From assembly GCA_012518475.1 (NCBI GenBank), contig JAAYSB010000245.1:1-19892 (forward strand): a stretch of 19,892 nucleotides of DNA, given 5' to 3'. This DNA is from Intrasporangiaceae bacterium (GTDB lineage Bacteria; Actinomycetota; Actinomycetes; Actinomycetales; Dermatophilaceae). Numbering within the stretch: the first letter of the stretch is position 1; every line of letters starts with the position of its first letter. The position numbers and the translations under genes are program-made. Below, piece after piece: positions 7,114 through 14,501 of the stretch. Below the pieces are notes generated by a model. That model did no database searches and was not told where the DNA came from. It saw nothing but the letters and a program-made list of their open reading frames with translations.

Positions 7114-8874
7114 ATGCTCATCCGCCTGCTACGCCGTGGCCTGCCGCCGTACGCGGGCTTCCTCGCGGCCATCGCGGTGCTCCAGCTCGCCGGTGTCATC
7201 GCGAACCTCTATCTCCCCAGCCTCACCGGCCGGATGATCGACCACGGTGTCGCCCGTGGGGACATCGACTACATCTGGCGGATGGGCGCGTGGATGCTCG
7301 GGGTCTCGCTCGTGGCCATCGTGGCCGCGATCTCCGTCGCCCGACTCGGCTCCCGGGTCGCCGCGAGCCTGGCCCGGGACGCCCGGGCTCACGTCTTCGA
7401 CCGCGTGCTGTCCTTCAGCGACCGCGAGGTGCTGCACTTCGGCGCCCCGACCCTGATCACCCGTGCCGGCAACGACATCACCCAGGTCCAGACAGTGGTG
7501 ACGATGCTGCTGATGCTCGTGGTCCAGGCCCCGATCATGATGATCGGCGGCGTGATCATGGCGCTCCAGGAGGACGCCGGGCTGGCCTGGATCATGGCCG
7601 CGGCCGTCCCTCTGCTCGGCATCGCCATCGGGATCGTCATCTCCCGCATGGTGCCGTGGTTCCGCATCATGCAGGACTCGGTCGACCGGGTGAACCGCAT
7701 CCTGCGCGAGCAGATCACCGGCGTCCGGGTCGTGCGGGCCTTCGTCCGCGAGGACGTCGAGCGGGAGCGGTTCGCCGCTGCGAACGAGATCTACACCGGG
7801 GCGGCGGTCTCAGTGGGCAAGCTCATGGCTCTGGCCTTCCCGATCGTCATGGTCATCCTCAACGTCTCCAGCGCCGCGGTCCTCTGGTTCGGCGCGCACC
7901 GCGTCGACACCGGACAGGTCGAGGTCGGTGCCCTCTTCGCCTTCATGCAGTACCTCCTCCAGGTCCTCATGGCCGTGATGATGACGACGATGGCCGCGAT
8001 GATGATCCCGCGGGCCGAGGTCAGTGCCCGCCGGATCACCGAGGTCCTCGAGACCGACTCCACCGTCGTCGACCCCGCCGACCCGCAGCCCATCACCGAC
8101 GAGAACGCCGGGGTCGAGCTGCGTGACGTCACCTTCAGCTATCCCGGCGCTGAGGTCCCGGTGCTGGACGGGGTCTCCTTCACCGCCCGGCCCGGGACGA
8201 CCACCGCGATCATCGGCTCGACCGGCGCGGGGAAGACCACCCTGCTCAACCTCATCCCACGCCTGCGCGACGTCACAGGGGGAGAGGTGCTCGTCGGTGG
8301 ACGGGATGTGCGGGAGGCCTCCCTCGAGGACGTCTGGTCCCGGATCGCCCTCGTGCCCCAACGGCCCTACCTGTTCTCCGGAACCGTCGCGAGCAACCTC
8401 CGCTACGGCGACCCCGACGCCGCCGACGACGCGCTCTGGGAGGCCCTGCGCACGGCGCAGGCCGAGGACTTCGTCTCCCGGATGGACGGTGGTCTCGAGG
8501 CGCGGATCGCTCAGGGCGGCACGAACGTCTCGGGTGGGCAGCGCCAGCGTCTGGCCATCGCCCGGGCGCTGGTCCGTGACGCAGACGTCCTCCTTTTCGA
8601 CGACTCCTTCTCCGCTCTCGATGTGGCCACCGATGCCCGGCTGCGGGAGGCGCTGAAGGCGCGCACCGCATACACCACTGTCATCGTCGTCGCTCAGCGC
8701 GTCTCGACGATCGTCGGCGCCGACCAGATCATCGTTCTCGACGACGGGCGGGTCGTCGGGGTCGGCACCCATGACGAGCTGCTCGAGACGTGTGAGACCT
8801 ACCGGGAGATCGCCGAGAGCCAGGAGGCCGGGGGAGCCGGTGGCGCGGAGACGCTGGCGGAGGTGCCGGTGTGA
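7114..8874 (+). CDS. ABC exporter half-transporter, degenerate-site subunit
   Basis: This 586-residue protein has a six-helix exporter membrane domain (about residues 10-320) and a nucleotide-binding domain (about 345-575). Visible motifs are Walker A GSTGAGKTT (368-376), signature VSGGQRQR (472-479), Walker B VLLFD with the next residue D497, and an H-loop position reading VVAQRVST with Q528. The catalytic Glu is replaced by Asp and the switch His by Gln, so this chain provides the non-hydrolysing half-site, as in TM287/288, BmrCD and other heterodimeric exporters. Its stop overlaps the GTG of the partner gene by 4 bp. The lengths (586 and 663) resemble the mycobacterial Rv1273c/Rv1272c pair, from memory. 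Substrate is unknown; lipids, fatty acids or drugs are typical for the family. Confidence 0.92.
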   Translation: MLIRLLRRGLPPYAGFLAAIAVLQLAGVIANLYLPSLTGRMIDHGVARGDIDYIWRMGAWMLGVSLVAIVAAISVARLGSRVAASLARDARAHVFDRVLSFSDREVLHFGAPTLITRAGNDITQVQTVVTMLLMLVVQAPIMMIGGVIMALQEDAGLAWIMAAAVPLLGIAIGIVISRMVPWFRIMQDSVDRVNRILREQITGVRVVRAFVREDVERERFAAANEIYTGAAVSVGKLMALAFPIVMVILNVSSAAVLWFGAHRVDTGQVEVGALFAFMQYLLQVLMAVMMTTMAAMMIPRAEVSARRITEVLETDSTVVDPADPQPITDENAGVELRDVTFSYPGAEVPVLDGVSFTARPGTTTAIIGSTGAGKTTLLNLIPRLRDVTGGEVLVGGRDVREASLEDVWSRIALVPQRPYLFSGTVASNLRYGDPDAADDALWEALRTAQAEDFVSRMDGGLEARIAQGGTNVSGGQRQRLAIARALVRDADVLLFDDSFSALDVATDARLREALKARTAYTTVIVVAQRVSTIVGADQIIVLDDGRVVGVGTHDELLETCETYREIAESQEAGGAGGAETLAEVPV

Positions 8875-10862
8875 GCGACCGCATCCTCACCGAGGAGGAG
8901 AAGGCTGCCCAGGAGCGCCGTGGTCCCCAGCGCCAGGGCGGGCCGCCGCACATGGCCCTCGGTGCCCCGGCTGACAAGCCGAAGAGCTTCCTCGCCAGCG
9001 CCAAACGACTCCTCGCGCTGCTCCGACCGGAGAGAGGGCTCGTCATCCTCGCCATCACGATGGGCTTCGTCGCCGTCGTGCTCCAGGCCGCCGGGCCGCG
9101 CATCCTCGGCTGGGCCACCGACCGCATCTTCGAGGGCCTCATCGGGCGCCGGATGCCGGAGGGAGTGACCCAGGAGCAGGCTGCCGAGCAGCTGCGGGCG
9201 GCCGGCCAGACCGAGCTGGCCGACATGATCGGCGCGATGGAGAACCTCGTGCCCGGCCAGGGCGTCGACTTCGACGCCGTCGGTCGCATCCTCCTGATCG
9301 CGGTCATCCTGTTCGTCGTCGCCGCCGCGTTCCAGTGGCTCCAGGCGCGGATCCTCGTCGGTGTCGTCAACCGGACGATCTTCACCCTCCGCCGCGACGT
9401 CGAGGACAAGCTGCACCGGCTACCGCTGCCCTACTTCGACAAGCAGCCCCGTGGTGAGGTGCTCTCGCGGGTCACCAACGACATCGACAACATGGCACAG
9501 AGCCTGCAGCAGACCCTCGCCCAGCTCCTCACGGCACTGCTGACCGTCATCGCCATGCTCGCGATGATGTTCTGGATCTCCCCGTTGCTGGCCCTCATCG
9601 CTCTCGTCACCGTCCCGCTCTCGGTGATCGTCGCCGGCGCCGTCGGCAAGCGCGCCCAGGTGCACTTCAAGGAGCAGTGGCGTGCCACCGGTGACGTCAC
9701 GAGCGTCCTCGAGGAGTCCTTCACCGGGCACGAGCTCGTCAAGGTGTTCGGACGGCAGAAGGAGTCCCGCGAACAGTTCGACGTGAGCAACGACCAGCTC
9801 TATCGGGCCAGCTTCGGCGCCCAGTTCGTCAGCGGCATCATCATGCCCGCGATGATGTTCATCGGGAACCTCAACTATGTGCTCGTCGCCGTCGTCGGGG
9901 GCTTGCGGGTAGCCTCCGGACACCTCAGTCTCGGTGACGTGCAGGCGTTCATCCAGTACTCCCGCCAGTTCACCCAGCCGCTCACCCAGGTCGCCTCCAT
10001 GGCCAACCTCATGCAGAGCGGGGTCGCCTCAGCCGAGCGCGTCTTCGAGGTGCTCGACGCGCAGGAACAGTCGCCCGACCCGGCAATGGCGCCGGTGCAA
10101 GGGGAGCAACACGGTCGGGTGGAGTTCGAGAGCGTGTCCTTCTCCTACTCGCCCGACACCCCTCTCATCGAGGACCTCGACCTCGTCGTCGAGCCCGGCC
10201 AGACCGTGGCCATCGTCGGCCCGACCGGCGCCGGGAAGACCACCCTCGTCAACCTCATCATGCGGTTCTATGAGCTGAACGCCGGCCGGATCACCCTCGA
10301 CGGGGTCGATATCGCGACAATGAGCCGGAGTGATCTGCGCTCGCGGGTCGGCATGGTGCTCCAGGACACCTGGCTCTTCGCGGGCACCATCGCCGAGAAC
10401 ATCGCCTATGGCAAGCCCGGAGCCTCCGAGGACGAGATCCGCGAGGCCGCCGTCGCGACGTATGTCGACCGGTTCGTCCACTCCCTGCCGGAGGGGTATG
10501 CGACGCGCCTCGATGACGAGGCCTCCAACCTCTCCGCCGGAGAGAAGCAGCTGCTGACGATCGCCCGCGCCTTCATCTCCCAGCCGGACCTGCTCATCCT
10601 CGACGAGGCGACCTCGTCGGTCGACACCCGCACCGAGGTTCTCGTCCAGCACGCCATGGCGGCCCTGCGTGCGGACCGCACCTCGTTCGTCATCGCCCAC
10701 CGGCTGTCGACGATCCGCGACGCCGACCTCATCCTCGTCATGGAGGAGGGTCGCATCGTCGAGCAGGGCAGCCACGACGAGCTGCTCGCCTCCGGTGGCG
10801 CCTTTGCGACGCTCTACGCCGCCCAGTTCACGGCAGCCGCGACACCCGCCGACTCCGTGTGA
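8871..10862 (+). CDS. ABC exporter half-transporter, catalytic-site subunit with extracellular insertion
   Basis: This 663-residue partner of the preceding gene starts at a GTG that overlaps its stop (GTGA). A polar, proline- and glycine-rich cytosolic N-terminus of about 45 residues precedes helix 1. Between helices 1 and 2 there is an extra loop of about 45 polar residues (about 88-134, rich in Glu and Gln), predicted to be extracellular. The nucleotide-binding domain has Walker A GPTGAGKTT (450-458), Walker B LLILDE with the catalytic E579, and H-loop IAHRLST with H610. Its signature reads LSAGEKQ (554-560) rather than LSGGQ. The catalytic Glu/His with a weakened signature is exactly complementary to the upstream subunit, which supports an obligate heterodimer. 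Substrate cannot be told from sequence. Confidence 0.92.
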   Translation: MSDRILTEEEKAAQERRGPQRQGGPPHMALGAPADKPKSFLASAKRLLALLRPERGLVILAITMGFVAVVLQAAGPRILGWATDRIFEGLIGRRMPEGVTQEQAAEQLRAAGQTELADMIGAMENLVPGQGVDFDAVGRILLIAVILFVVAAAFQWLQARILVGVVNRTIFTLRRDVEDKLHRLPLPYFDKQPRGEVLSRVTNDIDNMAQSLQQTLAQLLTALLTVIAMLAMMFWISPLLALIALVTVPLSVIVAGAVGKRAQVHFKEQWRATGDVTSVLEESFTGHELVKVFGRQKESREQFDVSNDQLYRASFGAQFVSGIIMPAMMFIGNLNYVLVAVVGGLRVASGHLSLGDVQAFIQYSRQFTQPLTQVASMANLMQSGVASAERVFEVLDAQEQSPDPAMAPVQGEQHGRVEFESVSFSYSPDTPLIEDLDLVVEPGQTVAIVGPTGAGKTTLVNLIMRFYELNAGRITLDGVDIATMSRSDLRSRVGMVLQDTWLFAGTIAENIAYGKPGASEDEIREAAVATYVDRFVHSLPEGYATRLDDEASNLSAGEKQLLTIARAFISQPDLLILDEATSSVDTRTEVLVQHAMAALRADRTSFVIAHRLSTIRDADLILVMEEGRIVEQGSHDELLASGGAFATLYAAQFTAAATPADSV

Positions 10863-10892
10863 CCGTGGCTGCGCTCACCGTTCTCGGCAATC

Positions 10893-10924
10893 CCGGGTGT
10901 CCGACGACGACGCCGCCCGCCCGG
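10893..10924. terminator. Possible stem-loop between converging ABC and methyltransferase genes
   Basis: CCGGGTG (10893-10899) can pair with CGCCCGG (10918-10924), seven pairs including one G-U, across an 18-nt loop. It sits in the 88-bp gap between two converging genes. There is no U-tract in either direction, so it is a weak candidate. Confidence 0.25.
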
Positions 10925-10950
10925 CTGTCCCGCCCCCGGTTCGAGATCCG

Positions 10951-11838
10951 CTAAGGAGTGCGGCCCTCGGTGGCTGCCGGCGACGGCAGACCGGGACGGC
11001 GGAGGATGCGTAGGACGAAGTCCGCCTCGCGGTGCTCCACGACCGTCTCGAGGCCCGGAGTCGCGGCGGCGATGCGGTCGGCTTCCTGGCCGTCGAGATC
11101 GAGTCCCTCCACCGGGTGCAACCAGTTGACGATGATGATGGAACCCTCGGGTGTGAGCGAGTCGGTAGCCCGCTCCAGAGCTCGACGCCACGCCCCGGCG
11201 GTGAGGAAGTAGGCGACCTCGGAGGCGATGACCGTGTCGAAGGAGCCGTCCGGCCAGGTCTGTGGGGTCGCCCCGAGGAGCAAGGTGACCCGCTCTCGCA
11301 GCCCATGCGTCGAGAGCCGGGTGCCGACCTGCGAGAGGGCGCGACGACTGATGTCCACGGCGGTGACATGGGTCGCCCGCTCGGCCAGCGCTGCGGTGAG
11401 CAGCCCGGTCGCCGGGCCTAGCTCGAGGACCCGCCCGAGGTTCCGATCGAGGAGGGATGCCAGGACAATCGTGCGCTTGCGCTCCTCGTACCACGAGTCC
11501 TCGAACCGCCAGGGATCCGATCCACCGTCGTACATCGAGTCGAACGCCTCCCCGTTCTCCGAGCTGAGGCCGGACGAGTCGAGGAAGACCTCGACGGGCT
11601 GGTGAGCGCGGGTGAGGAGTGCATCGGTCACCACCGCTGCGTCTGCGGCCCGGAGCGAGTTCTGGTCGTCGCGCACGGGGATGCCCTGCGCGGTCGTCAT
11701 CCGCTCGACCGACCCGGTCGCGACCTGGTGCAGCTCACCGCCGTCTCCGACGAAGTCCCCGCGGCGCAGCGCAGTCTCCGTCGCGGAGCCCCCTCCCGTT
11801 GTGCTCGAACTCTGCCTGGTCTTCTTCTGCTGTGCCAT
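10951..11838 (-). CDS. NodS-like SAM-dependent methyltransferase with a catalase-like N-terminus
   Basis: This 295-residue protein has a methyltransferase part from about residue 96. The NodS-type entry motif is FDSMYDGGSDPWRF followed by WYEERKR (99-122). The Rossmann SAM site is VLELGPATG (137-145) and the acidic residue binding the SAM ribose is D162 in AVDIS. The TVIASEV segment and the GSIIIVNWLHP strand complete the fold. Substrate is unknown; NodS itself N-methylates a sugar-linked amine. The first 64 residues do not belong to this family: MTTAQGIPVRDDQNSLRA (47-64) closely resembles the N-terminal arm of KatE-type catalases. The ATG at 11838 is chosen over upstream codons because GGAG lies about 9 nt before it. 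An internal start at M47 cannot be excluded. The gene is divergent from pepN and converges on the ABC pair. Confidence 0.82.
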   Translation of the reverse strand: MAQQKKTRQSSSTTGGGSATETALRRGDFVGDGGELHQVATGSVERMTTAQGIPVRDDQNSLRAADAAVVTDALLTRAHQPVEVFLDSSGLSSENGEAFDSMYDGGSDPWRFEDSWYEERKRTIVLASLLDRNLGRVLELGPATGLLTAALAERATHVTAVDISRRALSQVGTRLSTHGLRERVTLLLGATPQTWPDGSFDTVIASEVAYFLTAGAWRRALERATDSLTPEGSIIIVNWLHPVEGLDLDGQEADRIAAATPGLETVVEHREADFVLRILRRPGLPSPAATEGRTP

Positions 11839-11899
11839 GCGTGGGTTCTCCGTTCTTCTCGAGGGCAGCCGCAGGACCTGCGGCCAGGCGCGAACGGCT

Positions 11900-11965
11900 C
11901 TCACGCTAGGGAGGGCGCAACCCGGGGGGGTTCACCCCTGAGGGTGGCTATCCGACTCACGCTAG
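11900..11965. repeat. Direct repeat CTCACGCTAG (11900-11909 and 11956-11965) flanking an inverted repeat
   Basis: Two identical 10-bp copies lie 56 bp apart in the divergent methyltransferase / pepN spacer. Between them CACCC-CTGA-GGGTG (11933-11946) forms a perfect 5-4-5 inverted repeat. Together they could be tandem promoters with an operator. This is seen in sequence; the role is inferred. Confidence 0.4.
11903..11908 (-). promoter_or_regulatory. Putative -10 box (TAGCGT, minus strand) for the methyltransferase gene
   Basis: On the minus strand TAGCGT lies about 65 nt before the ATG, predicting a leader near 58 nt with a Shine-Dalgarno site. The same CTAGCGTGAG decamer recurs 56 bp further upstream (11956-11965), giving a second possible start. 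No clear -35 is seen. Confidence 0.35.
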
Positions 11966-12001
11966 ATCGCGAGCCCACCGCCTCGCTAGGGGAGAACGGG
12001 C

Positions 12002-12007
12002 TAGGGT
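12002..12007 (+). promoter_or_regulatory. Putative -10 box (TAGGGT) giving a leaderless pepN mRNA
   Basis: TAGGGT fits TANNNT and ends 7 nt before the GTG at 12015. No Shine-Dalgarno site is placed for that codon, so the mRNA is probably leaderless. This also supports the GTG as the true pepN start. Confidence 0.55.
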
Positions 12008-12014
12008 CGATCGG

Positions 12015-14501
12015 GTGACCCCGAAGCCTGCACCGCTCCTGCGCACCGAGGCCCGCGAGCGTGCGCGCCTGATCACCGTCGAGCGGATGGTCGTTGAGCT
12101 CGACCTGACGACCGGCGAGCAGACCTACGAGTCCCGCACCCGGATCGAGTTCACCTGTGCCGAGCCGGGCGCACAGACATGGGTCGACTTCCGGCCGGAG
12201 TCCCTCCACGGGATCTGCCTCAATGGTGAGCCGATCGACGCCGACGGCGCGGACGAGGCGGCAGCCGGCGGTCGCATACCCCTTCGGAATCTGCAGGAAC
12301 GCAACGTCGTCGAGGCGAGCGGCACCATGCGGTTCTCGCGGGACGGCCAGGGTCTGCACCGCGCGGTCGACCCCGCGGACGGAGAGGCGTATGTCTACGG
12401 TCACCTCTTCCTCGACGCGGCACCCACGGTCTTCGCGTGCTTCGACCAGCCGGACCTCAAGGCACCGTACTCGGTGAGCGTCGCCGCACCGGACGGGTGG
12501 ACCGTTCTCGGCAACGGGGCGGCCACCCGGGGTGACGCCGGACGGTGGACCCTGGCCGAGACCCGGCCGCTGGCAACGTACTTCGTCACGGTCTGCGCCG
12601 GCCCGTATGCGTCGGTCCGCGCCGAGCACGACGGTATCCCGCTCGGGATCCATGCCCGGCGCTCGCTCGAGGAGGCGCTCGTCGCCCAGGCCGACGACAT
12701 TCTCGAGGTGACGAGGCAGAGCCTCGACTACTACCACGCGCTCTTCGAGATCCCCTATCCGTTCGGCGAGTACCACCAGGTGTTCGTTCCGGAGTTCAAC
12801 GCCGGCGCGATGGAGAACCCCGGCTGCGTCACCTTCCGGGACTCGATGATCTTCCGCGGTGCTGCGAGCGAGGACCAGATCCTCCAGCGCGCGAACACGA
12901 TCGCTCACGAGATGGCGCACATGTGGTTCGGCGACCTGGTGACCATGACATGGTGGGACGACCTGTGGCTCAACGAGAGCTTCGCGGAGTACATGGCCTA
13001 TCGAACCCTTGTTGCCGCAACGAGATTCGACGAGGCGTGGGTCGAGTTCTCCATGTCCCGCAAGCTCTGGGGGTATGCCGCGGAACGCACCCCTTCAACG
13101 CACCCGGTCGCCGGGTCACCGGCGCCCGACGCACAGTCCGCCCTGCAGAACTTCGACGGCATCTCGTATGCGAAGGGCGCCTCGGTCCTGCGCCAGCTCA
13201 TCGCCCACATCGGTGACGACGTGTTCATCAATGGTGTGCGGAGCTACTTGCAGGACAAGGCGTTCGGCAACGGAGAGCTCGCCGACTTCCTCGGTGCGAT
13301 GGAGGAGGCCTCCGGCGGCTCCCTCGAGGAGTGGTCGCAGGCCTGGCTGCGGACCGCAGGTGTGGACGTGCTCGCGGTCGAGGACGACGCAGTGCTCCGC
13401 CGGACACCGCCCTCCGAGTACCCTGCCGACCGGCCGCACACCCTCGACATCGCACGCCTCGAGCTCGACGGCTCCATCACCTCCGAACGGGTGACCCTGG
13501 CCGAGGAGTCGATCGCCGTGCCGGAGCTCCTTCGTGGCGGAGCGATCACCCTGCCGAACGCGACGGACCTCACCTGGGCCACCCTCGAGCTTCCGGAGCC
13601 ACAGGCTGAGCTCGTGCCCGAGGTGCTCCCGCACGTCGTCGACGCGCAGGTTCGCGCTGTGCTGTGGAGCGCGATGATCGAGAGTGTCTACCGGGCCCGG
13701 GTGAGTCCGGCCCACCTGCTCCGCGCAGTGGCCTCGGCCTGGCCGAGTGAGACGAACGCGGCGATCCTCGGCAGGGTCGTCCTCAACCTCACCGGACGGA
13801 TCCTCCCCGCCTTCGTTCCGGAGGAGGGTCAGGCTGCGGCCGAGGACATCCTCGCGACCGCAGCCCGCGCCCGACTCCACTCGGCCGAGCCGGGATCGAG
13901 CGTCGCGCTCACGGCGGCGCGTGCACTGGCGAGGTCGACGACAGACCGCGGGCTGCTGGAGGCCTGGGCCTGCGGGGACGGGCTTCCCCTCGGCCTCGAG
14001 CACGACAGCGACTTCCGCTGGCTCGTCGTCGGCGCCCTCGCCCGCCGAGGGTGGCTCGGCGAGGACGGCATCGAGACCGCCCGAGCGGCCGACAACACTC
14101 TCACCGGCAAGCTCGCCGCGCTCGCCGCCCGCGCGAGCATCCCCACCGAGCACGCCAAGGACTGGGCCTGGACGGTGCTGACCACGAACCCGGCCATCTC
14201 GAACTACGAGGCGAATGCCATCGCCGGATCGTTCTGGGGGAGTGGACCGCTCGACCTGCTCAGCGCATTCCGCGACCGCTACGTCACCGACGTGCCGGCC
14301 ATGGCGCGCACGATGGGCGACGACGCGCTCCAGCGCGTGGCCCAGCTCGCCTTCCCCAGTCGCCTCGTCGACCGCGACACCGAGGACCTCATCGTGTCCA
14401 CGCTGGATCGGGACGCACTCACCCCGGGTGTCCGTCGCGCAATGGTCGACTCGCTCAGCGAGCTGCGTGAGGCGCTCCGCTCGCGGCAGCAGTTCGGCTA
14501 G
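12015..14501 (+). CDS. pepN: Aminopeptidase N, M1 family zinc peptidase
   Basis: This 828-residue cytosolic enzyme removes N-terminal residues from peptides during protein turnover. The substrate-binding GAMENPG motif is at 264-270. The zinc site HEXXH-18-E is complete, with H298, E299 and H302 in HEMAHMWFGDLVTM and E321 in WLNESFAEYM. The order is an N-terminal beta domain (about 1-215), the catalytic domain (about 216-460), then a small linker and a helical C-terminal domain to the end, the normal actinobacterial PepN length. The GTG start is supported by the leaderless -10 box, and the first residues (RTEARERARLITVERM) match the usual beginning of the family. Its TAG stop overlaps the TAG of the converging sigma-factor gene within one CTAG palindrome. 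Confidence 0.95.
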   Translation: MTPKPAPLLRTEARERARLITVERMVVELDLTTGEQTYESRTRIEFTCAEPGAQTWVDFRPESLHGICLNGEPIDADGADEAAAGGRIPLRNLQERNVVEASGTMRFSRDGQGLHRAVDPADGEAYVYGHLFLDAAPTVFACFDQPDLKAPYSVSVAAPDGWTVLGNGAATRGDAGRWTLAETRPLATYFVTVCAGPYASVRAEHDGIPLGIHARRSLEEALVAQADDILEVTRQSLDYYHALFEIPYPFGEYHQVFVPEFNAGAMENPGCVTFRDSMIFRGAASEDQILQRANTIAHEMAHMWFGDLVTMTWWDDLWLNESFAEYMAYRTLVAATRFDEAWVEFSMSRKLWGYAAERTPSTHPVAGSPAPDAQSALQNFDGISYAKGASVLRQLIAHIGDDVFINGVRSYLQDKAFGNGELADFLGAMEEASGGSLEEWSQAWLRTAGVDVLAVEDDAVLRRTPPSEYPADRPHTLDIARLELDGSITSERVTLAEESIAVPELLRGGAITLPNATDLTWATLELPEPQAELVPEVLPHVVDAQVRAVLWSAMIESVYRARVSPAHLLRAVASAWPSETNAAILGRVVLNLTGRILPAFVPEEGQAAAEDILATAARARLHSAEPGSSVALTAARALARSTTDRGLLEAWACGDGLPLGLEHDSDFRWLVVGALARRGWLGEDGIETARAADNTLTGKLAALAARASIPTEHAKDWAWTVLTTNPAISNYEANAIAGSFWGSGPLDLLSAFRDRYVTDVPAMARTMGDDALQRVAQLAFPSRLVDRDTEDLIVSTLDRDALTPGVRRAMVDSLSELREALRSRQQFG

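Noticed and set aside
11619..12018. Small plus-strand frames in the methyltransferase / pepN region
   Set aside because: They lie antisense to the methyltransferase or run into the promoter region. Composition is shadow-like and there is no ribosome site. The spacer is better explained by promoters.
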